Shown piece after piece: positions 54,760 to 63,533 of a stretch of 64,000 nt of DNA. The stretch covers positions 124,001-188,000 of the forward strand of contig NZ_BSFQ01000008.1 of the NCBI RefSeq assembly GCF_027922425.1, in the 5' to 3' direction. Source of the stretch: Pseudonocardia halophobica (GTDB lineage Bacteria > Actinomycetota > Actinomycetes > Mycobacteriales > Pseudonocardiaceae). A model generated the notes under the pieces. It saw only the letters and a list, made by a program, of their open reading frames with translations, made no database searches and was not told the origin of the DNA. Numbering within the stretch: the stretch's first letter is position 1; the number at the start of each line of letters is the position of its first letter. A program made the position numbers and the translations under genes.

Positions 54760-57099
54760 ATGAGCGCTCTGTTCGAACTTCCCGCCCAGGCTCCGGTGGA
54801 GCCGAAGACGAAGCGCGGCGCGGCACTGCTGGAGGGGCTGAACCCCAAGCAGCGCGAGGCCGTCACGCACGCGGGGAGCCCGCTGCTGATCGTCGCGGGG
54901 GCGGGGTCGGGGAAGACCCGGGTGCTCACCCACCGGATCGGCTGGCTGCTCGCCGAGCGGAGCGTGCACCCGGGCGAGATCATGGCGATCACCTTCACCA
55001 ACAAGGCCGCCGCCGAGATGAAGGAGCGGGTCGACGGGCTGGTCGGCCGCCGGTCGCAGGCGATGTGGGTCTCGACCTTCCACTCCATGTGCGTGCGGAT
55101 CCTGCGCCGCGAGGCCAAGCACCTGGGCGTGCGCAGCGCCTTCTCGGTCTACGACGCGGACGACACCCGCCGGCTGATCGGGATCGTCGCGCGGGACCAG
55201 GAGCTGGACCCGAAGAAGTTCGCCGCCCGGTCGCTGGCCGCGCAGATCTCGAACCTGAAGAACGAGCTGATCACGGCGGAGGACTTCGCGCAGCGCGCGG
55301 GCAACGAGCACGAGCGCCGGGTCGCGCAGGTCTACGCGACCTACCAGGAGCGGCTCCGCCAGGCCAACGCCTTCGACTTCGACGACCTGATCATGGAGAC
55401 GGTCGCGCTGCTGCAGCGGATGCCGGCCGTGGCCGAGTACTACCGCCGCCGCTTCCGGCACGTGCTGGTCGACGAGTACCAGGACACCAACCACGCGCAG
55501 TACGCGCTGGTCCGCGAGCTGGTCGCGCCCGCGACCGCGGGCGCGGTGCCGGCCGAGCTGTGCGTGGTCGGCGACTCGGACCAGTCGATCTACGCGTTCC
55601 GCGGCGCCAACATCCGCAACATCGTCGAGTTCGAGCAGGACTTCCCCAACGCGACCACGGTCCTGCTCGAGCAGAACTACCGCTCCACGCAGACCATCCT
55701 GTCCGCGGCCAACGCGGTCATCGCCCGCAACCCGAACCGCCGCGACAAGCGGCTGTGGTCGGAGCAGGGGGACGGCGAGCGGATCGTCGGCTACGTCGCC
55801 GACAACGAGCACGACGAGGCGAGCTTCGTCGGGCAGGAGATCGACCGGCTCGTCGACTCCGGGGAGTTCCGCAACTGCGACATCGCCGTCTTCTACCGGA
55901 CCAACGCCCAGTCCCGCGTCTTCGAGGACGTGTTCCTGCGGATCGGGCTGCCGTACAAGGTCGTCGGCGGCGTGCGGTTCTACGAGCGCAAGGAGATCCG
56001 GGACGCGCTGGCCTACCTGCGCGTGCTGTCCAACCCGGAGGACACGGTCAGCCTGCGCCGGATCCTCAACGTGCCCAAGCGCGGCATCGGGGACCGGGCG
56101 GAGGGCCTGGTCGCGGACTACGCCGAGCGGCAGCGGATCTCGTTCAGCCAGGCCCTGCGGGTCGCGGCGGAGGAGCCGGAGAAGCTGCCCGAGCTCGCCA
56201 CGCGGAGCCAGCGCAACATCGCCGGGTTCCAGCGGATGCTCGACGAGCTGCGCGAGGGCGTCGACCGCGGCGACGAGACCGCCGAGATCCTCGAGAACGT
56301 CTACGGCCGGACCGGCTACACCGAGGCCCTGGAGGCCAGCGAGGACCCGCAGGACGGCACCCGGCTGGAGAACCTCGCCGAGCTCGTCACGGTCGCCCGG
56401 GAGTTCGCCGGGGACGCGGCGGTCGCGGACCTGGACGACTCGGACGTCGAGGTCGGCGCCCCGGAGCCCGGCTCGCTGGCCGCGTTCCTGGAGCGGGTCG
56501 CCCTGGTGGCCGACGCCGACTCCATCCCGGACGACGACCAGGGCATGGTCACCCTGATGACCCTGCACACCGCGAAGGGCCTGGAGTTCCCGGTCGTGTT
56601 CCTCACCGGCTGGGAGGACGGGATCTTCCCGCACATGCGCACGCTCGGGGACCCGGACGAGATGGCCGAGGAGCGCCGGCTCGCCTACGTCGGCATCACC
56701 CGTGCCCAGCAACGGCTGTTCCTGTCCCGGGCGATCGTGCGGTCCGCCTTCGGCCAGCCGAGCACCAACCCGGCCTCGCGGTTCCTCGACGAGGTCCCGG
56801 CCGAGCTCGTCGACTGGGCGCGTTCCGAGCCGGAGCGGCCGTCGGCGCCGGTGGGCCGGTTCGGGTTCGGCCGCCGGTCCACGGCCACCGACCGCGGGGA
56901 CTGGAAGGTCCCGCAGCGCGCGCTGAACGCCGAGCTGCACCTCGAGGTGGGGGACCGGGTCAACCACGACAAGTACGGGCTGGGCACGGTCGTCGCGTCC
57001 GACGGCGTGGGGCCGAGGGCCACGGTGACGATCGACTTCGGCAGCGCAGGCACGGTGCGGCTGATGCTGATCGGCGGCGTCCCGATGCAGAAGCTCTGA
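54760..57099 (+). CDS. uvrD1: ATP-dependent DNA helicase UvrD1/PcrA
   Basis: 779 residues, superfamily 1A 3'-5' helicase used in nucleotide excision repair. Motif I IVAGAGSGKTRVLTHR, Ia FTNKAAAEM, II VLVDEYQDTNHAQY, III VVGDSDQSIYAFRGA, IV YRSTQTIL, V TLHTAKGLEFPVVF and VI RRLAYVGITRAQQRLFLSR are intact. The C-terminal Tudor-like part (EVGDRVNHDKYGLGTVVA) binds RNA polymerase. ATG at 54760 is used; TACCGT (54744-54749) lies 10 nt before it. Divergent from chorismate mutase and followed by an M23 peptidase and sucCD, the Rv0948c-Rv0952 order. Confidence 0.96.
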   Translation: MSALFELPAQAPVEPKTKRGAALLEGLNPKQREAVTHAGSPLLIVAGAGSGKTRVLTHRIGWLLAERSVHPGEIMAITFTNKAAAEMKERVDGLVGRRSQAMWVSTFHSMCVRILRREAKHLGVRSAFSVYDADDTRRLIGIVARDQELDPKKFAARSLAAQISNLKNELITAEDFAQRAGNEHERRVAQVYATYQERLRQANAFDFDDLIMETVALLQRMPAVAEYYRRRFRHVLVDEYQDTNHAQYALVRELVAPATAGAVPAELCVVGDSDQSIYAFRGANIRNIVEFEQDFPNATTVLLEQNYRSTQTILSAANAVIARNPNRRDKRLWSEQGDGERIVGYVADNEHDEASFVGQEIDRLVDSGEFRNCDIAVFYRTNAQSRVFEDVFLRIGLPYKVVGGVRFYERKEIRDALAYLRVLSNPEDTVSLRRILNVPKRGIGDRAEGLVADYAERQRISFSQALRVAAEEPEKLPELATRSQRNIAGFQRMLDELREGVDRGDETAEILENVYGRTGYTEALEASEDPQDGTRLENLAELVTVAREFAGDAAVADLDDSDVEVGAPEPGSLAAFLERVALVADADSIPDDDQGMVTLMTLHTAKGLEFPVVFLTGWEDGIFPHMRTLGDPDEMAEERRLAYVGITRAQQRLFLSRAIVRSAFGQPSTNPASRFLDEVPAELVDWARSEPERPSAPVGRFGFGRRSTATDRGDWKVPQRALNAELHLEVGDRVNHDKYGLGTVVASDGVGPRATVTIDFGSAGTVRLMLIGGVPMQKL

Positions 57100-57108
57100 C
57101 CGGCGTCG

Positions 57109-57178
57109 GCATGATCGCTGTCTCCGTGCACTGGTGGTTCCGCAAGAAACCGTGAGTGCAGCGGATCGGCGATCCTGG
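57109..57178. repeat. dispersed palindromic repeat, copy near uvrD1
   Basis: CATGATCGCTGTCTCCGTGC on the left and GCAGCGGATCGGCGATC on the right form imperfect inverted arms. Sequence and spacing match the cluster at 12.4-12.8 kb, including CCGTGAGTGCA before the right arm. Confidence 0.65.
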
Positions 57179-57327
57179 TCTTCAGTCGGCACCGCCCGCT
57201 GTCGGGTGCTGACGGGTTCAGGTGCTGACCGCCCTGCACCGACGTCATTGCTGTTGGCGTGCACCGACGGCCGAGCCGTCCACCGCCCAGCGACTTGCCG
57301 AACCACGATGCGAATCCGCCGAATAAG

Positions 57328-57425
57328 GGAACCATGAGGCGCGGAAAGACCCGTCCGAAACGCGTTATGGAACCATAATGCGCGGAAAGGGCCTGTCCGT
57401 GCGCGTCGTGGAACCATGATGCGCG
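57328..57425. repeat. 41-bp tandem repeat, about 2.4 copies
   Basis: GGAACCAT begins at 57328, 57369 and 57410, exactly 41 bp apart, followed each time by a version of GATGCGCGGAAAGG...CTGTCCG...CGCGT. The third copy is cut off near the M23 stop codon. Confidence 0.75.
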
Positions 57426-57428
57426 CGA

Positions 57429-58448
57429 CTAGTCGGGGGAGTTCGCTCCGTCCCCGACGACGCGCAGGCCCATGGCCTGCAGGATCGGCAGCGGGTTCAT
57501 CTTGTTCTTGCCCGCGTCCCAGATCTCGAAGTGCAGGTGCGGGCCGGTGGACTGCCCGCGGTTGCCGACCTCGGCGATCTCCTCACCGGCCGAGACGGTC
57601 TGCCCGACGCTCACCAGCGAGCGGTTGATGTGCCCGTAGACGGTGCGGGTGCCGTCGGCGTGCCGGAGCACCACCCATATCCCGAAGCCGCTGGCCGGCC
57701 CGGACTCCTCCACGACGCCGTCGGTGAAGGCGAAGATCGGGGTGCCGATCGGGGCGGCGAGGTCGATACCGTAGTGCGTGACGCCCCACCGCGCACCGAA
57801 CCCGGAGGTGAACCGGCCGGTGGTCGGCAGGACGTAGGCCTCGCCGTGCTCCAGCACCGCCTGCGGGGCGCCGCCGGAGAGGGCCGCGTTGATCTGCCGA
57901 GCGGTCGCGGCGATCCGGGTGCCGATGTCGACGGCCTTGGTGAGGCTCGCGACGTCGAGCTCGGACTTCTCGTCGAGCACCGGCAGGGCCTGTGGCGAGG
58001 AGCCGGTCAGCTGGTCGGCGCCGATGGCCCGCGCGGCGGGCGTGGCCGGGTCGATCGAGTCCGCGGTGGGTCCGGCGGTCTCGTCCGCGACCGGCAGCAT
58101 CGCGTTGGCGGCGAGCTTCTCGTACGGGTCCGCGGCCACGGCGGGGCCGGCGAGCGCCGTGAGCATCGTCTGCCCGGCGGCGACCAGCGCGCCGCCCGCA
58201 CAGGCGGCGACGGTCGCGCGCACGCGCAGCGACACGGCGGGCGGCGCCGGAAGCCGGTGTCCCGCGCGCACCGTCGCGCGGGGGGTCGCGACGTGCTCGG
58301 GGACCGGTCGGGCGCCGCGTGGGGAGCGGTGGCGCAAGACCTGCCCTTCTCTTCGTGCCGGGCCTCCGGGGCGCGCCGGCGTGGGTTCGGGGAAACCCTC
58401 GGCGCCGTTCGGGGTCGGCGCCGCGCCGTCGTGATCGCTCCGTGACAC
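57429..58448 (-). CDS. secreted M23-family (LytM) peptidase
   Basis: 339 residues. Basic N-terminal region, then a membrane/signal segment (ATVAACAGGALVAAGQTMLT, about 80-105), a linker domain with helix ASLTKAVDIGTRIAATARQI, and the C-terminal M23 domain with zinc ligands His and Asp in THYGIDLAAP and the HxH in GPHLHFEIW. Cleaves peptidoglycan cross-bridges in related proteins, with all metal ligands present here. GTG at 58448; a TAGGTT about 10 nt upstream suggests a near-leaderless message. Corresponds by position to Rv0950c of M. tuberculosis. Confidence 0.9.
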   Translation of the reverse strand: MSRSDHDGAAPTPNGAEGFPEPTPARPGGPARREGQVLRHRSPRGARPVPEHVATPRATVRAGHRLPAPPAVSLRVRATVAACAGGALVAAGQTMLTALAGPAVAADPYEKLAANAMLPVADETAGPTADSIDPATPAARAIGADQLTGSSPQALPVLDEKSELDVASLTKAVDIGTRIAATARQINAALSGGAPQAVLEHGEAYVLPTTGRFTSGFGARWGVTHYGIDLAAPIGTPIFAFTDGVVEESGPASGFGIWVVLRHADGTRTVYGHINRSLVSVGQTVSAGEEIAEVGNRGQSTGPHLHFEIWDAGKNKMNPLPILQAMGLRVVGDGANSPD

Positions 58449-58537
58449 GGACGGCTCGAACCTAGCGGGCCGTCCCCGCCGCGTCCAACCCGACCCCCGG
58501 GTGGGCAGCCGGGTGCCGCCGATCGGACGACGGCGCG

Positions 58538-59512
58538 TCAGGAGGCGGGCGAGGAACGCTCACCCTGCGTGGCGGCGAGCCGTTCCCGGCGCCGCCGGCG
58601 CTGACGAAAAGGGTGGATCGGTAGCTCTCCGCGACTGGCCAGGCCGGTTACCACGGCGTGCACGGTGCGCGGGTCGACGGGCAGGGCGAGGTGTCCGACG
58701 TCGTCGAGCTCCAGTTCCGTGACGTCGAGGTCGGGGTGCCTCAGCCGCGCGTTGCGCTGTGGCACGACCATCTGGTCCATCCGGCTCCAGACGGCGAGGA
58801 AGCGGGTCGTGCAGTCCGGCGCGGGGCCGGCGAGCTCGGCCATCACCTCGGACCCGGGGCGCAGCTGCCGGGCGAGCGGGGTGGGCAGCAGGTACGCGGT
58901 GTTGGTGCCCGTGTGCGGGCTGCCGAGGGTCACGAGCGAGTCGACGAACTCGGAGCCGCCCAGGCGCTGCACGTAGTACCGCGCGATCACGCCGCCCAGC
59001 GAGTGCCCCACGATGTGCACCTTGTCGGCGCCGGTGGCCTCGCGCAGCCGGTCGACGTGCTCGCCGACCGCGCGGGCGGCGCTGCGGAGGTCGTCCGTGA
59101 GCAGGCTGTAGTTGATCGCGAGCACGGCGCCGAATCCGCGCTTGCGCAGCGCGCGCCGGAACACGGTGAACACCGACCGGTTGTCCATGATCCCGTGGAT
59201 CAGGAGGACCGGCGTGCCGGCCGCCTCCACGTCGCCGCAGACGAAGCTGCGCTGGACCGGGTCCAGGTCGTCCGTGCGGTAGTGGGTGCGGGGCCGGATC
59301 GTCTCGCCGGCGAGCCCGACGGGATAGAGCGCGACGTGTGCGGCGAGCCAGGCGCTCTCCAGCACGAGCCCGCGCAGCCCGGCGGGGGAGGCGAAGGTCC
59401 GCGCGGCGTACCCGGCGGCCTCCCCGGCGTCGACCAGCGCCCGGCCCATGACGGAGCGTGCACCGTCGGCCGTCCTGGCCAGGCGGTGCAGTCCCGTGCG
59501 GACCGACACCAT
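58538..59512 (-). CDS. lipase/esterase-like alpha/beta hydrolase
   Basis: 324 residues. Oxyanion-hole motif VLLIHGIMDNRSVF, nucleophile elbow HIVGHSLGGVIARYYVQRLG, and LVTLGSPHTGTNTAYLLP as in class-2 triacylglycerol lipases; the Asp in VWSRMDQMV and His in DDVGHLALPV complete a triad. The N-terminal 100 residues contain an amphipathic/hydrophobic region (LESAWLAAHVALYPVGLAGE) that may sit on the membrane. ATG at 59512 is chosen; TATCGT lies six nt upstream (leaderless). Substrate unknown. Confidence 0.87.
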   Translation of the reverse strand: MVSVRTGLHRLARTADGARSVMGRALVDAGEAAGYAARTFASPAGLRGLVLESAWLAAHVALYPVGLAGETIRPRTHYRTDDLDPVQRSFVCGDVEAAGTPVLLIHGIMDNRSVFTVFRRALRKRGFGAVLAINYSLLTDDLRSAARAVGEHVDRLREATGADKVHIVGHSLGGVIARYYVQRLGGSEFVDSLVTLGSPHTGTNTAYLLPTPLARQLRPGSEVMAELAGPAPDCTTRFLAVWSRMDQMVVPQRNARLRHPDLDVTELELDDVGHLALPVDPRTVHAVVTGLASRGELPIHPFRQRRRRRERLAATQGERSSPAS

Positions 59513-60064
59513 GAACAGACGATAAGTCGGAATCCGGGAATCCGCCGGGTAACGCGACGGAAATATCCGAACGGCCGCGTGACGACCTCCCCGTCCGATG
59601 AGGCGGCCGAACGGAGCAGTGTCGCCCGGTGATCGGCCCAAGAATTCCAATCGGCCGGGTCGGAGCGTCGCCGGACGCCGAGGGGTGCTGGTCGGCCCGG
59701 GTGAGGCGATTCTCGAACGCCGGGTCCCCGTCACAGCGCGTCACCGGCACGGCCGGGCGGGACCACCCGGCTGCCGCGACCCCGCACGGGTGAGGCGCAG
59801 GCCTCCCCGCGGACGACTCGTTGGTCACAGGCGGCCCGCGCCCCGGGCCGAATCCGGCAGGCACGACGGGTGTGCGGAGGTTTACTTCGAGGTCGGTGAG
59901 GCAGCTCACCTGGGCGGATGTCATGAAGGAGCAGGGGCGTCGCTAGGGTCCAACGTCGGAGTAGGTCTCTACGTGCGGGCACCTCGCAGGGCGGGCACGG
60001 CCATCGCCGCGTCCCCGGTCCTCGCGACGCTTGCCGGCACAGCGACGTGAATCGGGAGAGCCGA
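59513..60064. other. 550-bp gap upstream of sucC
   Basis: No convincing gene on either strand. TAGGGT near 59944-59949 is a possible -10 for sucC, which would leave a leader of about 110 nt. A small hairpin GGTGAG-GCAG-CTCACC lies near 59895-59912. The left part is comparatively AT-rich. Confidence 0.5.
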
Positions 60065-61234
60065 GTGGACCTGTACGAGTACCAGGCGAAGGACCTCTTC
60101 GCCGCCCACGGAGTCCCGGTGCTTCCGGGCAAGACGGTGGACACGGCCGAGGCCGCCGAGGCCGCCGCCGCCGAGCTGGGCACCGCGGTCGTGGTGAAGG
60201 CCCAGGTCAAGACGGGTGGCCGTGGCAAGGCGGGCGGCGTCAAGCTCGCCGAGAGCCCGGCCGAGGCCAAGGAGAAGGCGAACGCCATCCTCGGCCTGGA
60301 CATCAAGGGCCACACCGTGCACCAGGTGCTGGTCACGACCGCGTCGGACATCAGCGAGGAGTACTACTTCTCCTTCCTGCTCGACCGGTCCAACCGCACC
60401 TTCCTGGCCATGTGCTCGGCCGAGGGCGGCATGGAGATCGAGCAGCTCGCCGTCGAGCGCCCGGAGGCGCTGGCGCGCATCCCGATCGACGCGATCCAGG
60501 GCGTGGACAAGGCCAAGGCGGACGAGATCGTCGCCGCCGGCAAGATCCCGGCCGAGGTCGCCGACCAGGCGTCCGACGTGATCGTGAAGCTCTGGGACAC
60601 CTTCGTCGCCGAGGACGCGACCCTGGTCGAGGTCAACCCGCTGGTGCGCGACCCGGAGAACAAGGTCATCGCGCTCGACGGCAAGGTCACCCTGGACGGC
60701 AACGCCGACTTCCGCCACCCGCAGCACGCGGAGCTGGTCGACGAGCGCACCGAGAACGCGCTCGAGGCGAAGGCCAAGGCCAAGAACCTGAACTACGTCA
60801 AGCTCGAGGGCGGCTCGGTCGGCATCATCGGCAACGGCGCGGGCCTCGTGATGAGCACCCTCGACGTCGTCGCCTACGCCGGCGAGAAGCACGGCGGCCA
60901 GAAGCCCGCCAACTTCCTCGACATCGGCGGCGGCGCGTCGGCGCAGGTCATGGCGAACGGCCTCGACGTCATCCTGCACGACCCGGACGTCAAGAGCGTC
61001 TTCGTCAACGTCTTCGGCGGCATCACCGCCTGCGACGCCGTGGCCAACGGCATCGTCGAGGCGCTGAAGATCCTCGGCGACGAGGCCTCCAAGCCGCTGG
61101 TCGTCCGCCTGGACGGCAACAACGTCGTCGAGGGTCGGAAGATCCTGGAGGACGCCAACCACCCCCTGGTCACGCAGGTGGCCACGATGGACGACGCGGC
61201 CGACAAGGCCGCCGAGCTGGCCGCGGGAGCCTGA
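60065..61234 (+). CDS. sucC: succinyl-CoA synthetase beta subunit
   Basis: 389 residues, ATP-grasp subunit of the TCA-cycle enzyme that makes ATP from succinyl-CoA. Starts [40 protein letters not shown], the LVEVNPLV segment and [17 protein letters not shown] are typical. The GTG at 60065 is chosen with GGGAGAG upstream; an in-frame ATG-like start 18 nt earlier lacks such spacing. sucD follows after five nt. Confidence 0.96.
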   Translation: MDLYEYQAKDLFAAHGVPVLPGKTVDTAEAAEAAAAELGTAVVVKAQVKTGGRGKAGGVKLAESPAEAKEKANAILGLDIKGHTVHQVLVTTASDISEEYYFSFLLDRSNRTFLAMCSAEGGMEIEQLAVERPEALARIPIDAIQGVDKAKADEIVAAGKIPAEVADQASDVIVKLWDTFVAEDATLVEVNPLVRDPENKVIALDGKVTLDGNADFRHPQHAELVDERTENALEAKAKAKNLNYVKLEGGSVGIIGNGAGLVMSTLDVVAYAGEKHGGQKPANFLDIGGGASAQVMANGLDVILHDPDVKSVFVNVFGGITACDAVANGIVEALKILGDEASKPLVVRLDGNNVVEGRKILEDANHPLVTQVATMDDAADKAAELAAGA

Positions 61235-61239
61235 GCACA

Positions 61240-62127
61240 ATGTCGATCTTCCTGAACGAGAACTCCAAGGTCATCGTCCAGGGCCTCACCGGCTCCGAGG
61301 GGACCAAGCGCGCCACCAAGATGCTGGCGGCGGGCACGAACATCGTCGGCGGCGTGAACGCGCGCAAGGCCGGCACCACCGTCTCCATCGGCGGCAAGGA
61401 GCTGACGGTGTTCGGCACCGTCGAGGAGGCCATCAAGGAGACCGGGGCGGACGTCTCGGTCATCTTCGTGCCGCCGAAGTTCGCCAAGGACGCCGTGCTC
61501 GAGGCCATCGACGCCGCGATCCCGCTGGCCGTCGTCATCACCGAGGGCATCCCGGTGCACGACTCCGCCTACTTCTGGGCGCACGCCGTGGCCAAGGGCA
61601 ACAAGACGCGCATCATCGGCCCGAACTGCCCCGGCATCATCAGCCCCGGCAAGTCCAACGCCGGCATCATCCCGGCCGACATCGCCGGCCCGGGCAAGAT
61701 CGGTCTCGTGTCGAAGTCCGGCACGCTGACCTACCAGATGATGTTCGAGCTCAAGGAGTTCGGCTTCTCGACCGCCATCGGCATCGGCGGCGACCCGGTC
61801 ATCGGGACCACGCACATCGACGCCCTCGAGGCGTTCGAGGCCGACCCCGACACCGCCGCGATCGTGATGATCGGCGAGATCGGCGGCGACGCCGAGGAGC
61901 GGGCCGCGGCCTACATCAAGGAGAACGTGACCAAGCCGGTCGTCGGCTACGTCGCGGGCTTCACCGCCCCCGAGGGCAAGACGATGGGCCACGCGGGCGC
62001 GATCGTGTCCGGCTCCGCGGGCACCGCGGCCGCCAAGAAGGAGGCCCTCGAGGCCGCCGGCGTGAAGGTCGGCAAGACGCCGTCCGAGACCGCCTCCCTC
62101 ATGAAGGAGATCATGGCGTCCCTGTGA
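61240..62127 (+). CDS. sucD: succinyl-CoA synthetase alpha subunit
   Basis: 295 residues. CoA-binding N-terminal domain ([20 protein letters not shown]), [13 protein letters not shown], and the phosphohistidine in [18 protein letters not shown]. Partner of sucC, five nt upstream. A strong terminator follows, ending the two-gene operon. Confidence 0.97.
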   Translation: MSIFLNENSKVIVQGLTGSEGTKRATKMLAAGTNIVGGVNARKAGTTVSIGGKELTVFGTVEEAIKETGADVSVIFVPPKFAKDAVLEAIDAAIPLAVVITEGIPVHDSAYFWAHAVAKGNKTRIIGPNCPGIISPGKSNAGIIPADIAGPGKIGLVSKSGTLTYQMMFELKEFGFSTAIGIGGDPVIGTTHIDALEAFEADPDTAAIVMIGEIGGDAEERAAAYIKENVTKPVVGYVAGFTAPEGKTMGHAGAIVSGSAGTAAAKKEALEAAGVKVGKTPSETASLMKEIMASL

Positions 62128-62149
62128 CCTCCTGACCTCGATCTTTCGA

Positions 62150-62185
62150 CGCGCGGGCCCCGGGAACCCTCCCGGGGCCCGCGCG
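62150..62185 (+). terminator. sucCD terminator
   Basis: Perfect 16-bp stem, arms CGCGCGGGCCCCGGGA (62150-62165) and TCCCGGGGCCCGCGCG (62170-62185), 4-nt loop, followed by TTGTC. Confidence 0.9.
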
Positions 62186-62266
62186 TTGTCGTGACGGGGG
62201 CGTGGACCGGCGGGGGCCGTCGGCTAGCGTCGCCCCGGTTCCACGAGAACGGGCAAGGGAGTGGTC

Positions 62267-63214
62267 ATGAGCCAGACCGGAGCGAGTCCGGAGCCGGCGA
62301 CCGGGGAGGCCCCGGCGCCGCTGCAGGGTCCCGCGCGCACCCTCGTCATGGCGGGGGCCGGGCTGGCACTCGTCGTCTACCTGCTCGGCTTCTTCTCCCC
62401 GCTGAGCAGCCTGCTGTACGGGCCGTCGCTGGTGCTGGCGGGCGGCCTGCTCGCTGCCGCGGCGCTGCTGCCGCGGGCGGCGGGGAAGGTGCTCGTGCCG
62501 GGGGCGGTGATCACCGTCGTCGGGTTCCTGTCGCTGGTGCAGGTCGCCGTGGCGGCGGCGCAGTTCGCCGTCGGCGGCATCGAGATCGTGGCGCTCGTGC
62601 TCGCGTTCCTCGCGGCCGCGGCGCTGTGCGGCGCGGTGCTGATGCAGGCCGGGCTGCTGAGCATGCCCGCGCGCAGGCCGCAGCAGGCGCCGCAGGGCTA
62701 CGGCCAGCAGTACGGCCCCTACGGCCAGCAGTACGGCGGGTACCCGCCGCCCGGGCAGGGCGGGGGCTACGTCCAGCAGCCCGGGCCGGGTGGCCAGTAC
62801 GGCTACGGCTGGTCGCCGCAGGGTCCGCCGCCGCAGCAGGCGCCGTACGGCCAGCCGCAGGGCTACGAGGGCGGGCCGTGGGGCCAGCCGCAGCCCGGGC
62901 CCGGTCAGCAGGGGCCGGCCGGTCAGCCCGGGTCGGTCGGTGCGCCGGTGCAGCCGGGCCAACAGGCCCCGCAGCCGGGCCAGGGACAACCGGGTCAGGG
63001 GCAGCCGCAGACCGGGTGGGCCGGCGCGACCGAGTCCGGTGCGCCGTCGTCGACGTCGTCCGCGTCGCCGGGTGGGCAGCCCGGCGAGCTGGAGCAGACG
63101 CGCATCGAGTCGTCCCGGGGTACCGACGAGCAGGGCAGCGGTCGGCACGGGCGGGCCGAGGCCGACCGCACCACGCGGATCCCGACCGAGGGCGAGCGCC
63201 GCAGCGAGGGCTGA
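62267..63214 (+). CDS. DUF5336 membrane protein with Gln/Gly/Pro-rich tail (Rv0954-like)
   Basis: 315 residues. Four transmembrane helices in residues 25-140 (LVMAGAGLALVVYLLGFFSP, LVLAGGLLAAAALL, VITVVGFLSLVQVAVAA, IVALVLAFLAAAALCGAVL), then a cytoplasmic low-complexity tail with repeated GYGQQYG, QQYGG and PGQ elements and a final charged part (RTTRIPTEGERRSEG). Matches DUF5336, represented by M. tuberculosis Rv0954, in the same position after sucD. The ATG at 62267 follows GGGCAAGGGAG. Proposed cell-envelope or division role in mycobacteria; not shown here. Confidence 0.87.
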   Translation: MSQTGASPEPATGEAPAPLQGPARTLVMAGAGLALVVYLLGFFSPLSSLLYGPSLVLAGGLLAAAALLPRAAGKVLVPGAVITVVGFLSLVQVAVAAAQFAVGGIEIVALVLAFLAAAALCGAVLMQAGLLSMPARRPQQAPQGYGQQYGPYGQQYGGYPPPGQGGGYVQQPGPGGQYGYGWSPQGPPPQQAPYGQPQGYEGGPWGQPQPGPGQQGPAGQPGSVGAPVQPGQQAPQPGQGQPGQGQPQTGWAGATESGAPSSTSSASPGGQPGELEQTRIESSRGTDEQGSGRHGRAEADRTTRIPTEGERRSEG

Positions 63215-63240
63215 TCTCCACCGGACAGGGGGTGCGGTCC

Positions 63241-63448
63241 CGCGAGTCGGGAGTTCCGGCACCGCGAGTCGGGACTTCCGGCACCGCGAGTCGGGAGTTC
63301 CGGCACCGCGAGTCGGGACTTCCGGCACCGCGAGTCGGGAGTTCCGGCACCGCGAGTCGGGAGTTCCGGCACCGCGAGTCGGGAGTTCCGGCACCGCGAG
63401 TCGGGAGTTCCGGCACCGCGAGTCGGCAGTTCTGGTAGCGCGGGTCGG
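63241..63448. repeat. 22-bp tandem repeat array, about 9.5 copies
   Basis: Unit CGCGAGTCGGGAGTTCCGG plus CAC, 22 bp long, starting at GCGAGTCGG in 63242 and every 22 bp to 63418, with a decayed copy after. Copies 2 and 4 have CTTCC instead of GTTCC. It fills the gap between the DUF5336 gene and the next gene. The same core is present at 19185-19275. Confidence 0.93.
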
Positions 63449-63533
63449 GAGCTGACCCGGGTGGCGTTCGCCGGACCCGCGGGTCCCGGCGTGGCGGCCT
63501 GACTCCCGGCGCCCGCGCTGCGACGCTGGCGGG

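Larger units (their letters stand above)
57100..57428. other. intergenic region with two repeat types
   Basis: 330 bp between convergent uvrD1 and the M23 peptidase gene. Left part holds one copy of the GATC-ended palindromic repeat (about 57109-57178), right part a 41-bp tandem repeat (57328-57425). No gene. Confidence 0.65.

Noticed and set aside
59598..60351. Frames upstream of and antisense to sucC
   Set aside because: No ribosome site or domain; one runs antisense through the start of sucC.
63241..63448. CRISPR array
   Set aside because: Units are directly contiguous with no unique spacers and no cas genes are nearby; it is a simple tandem repeat.
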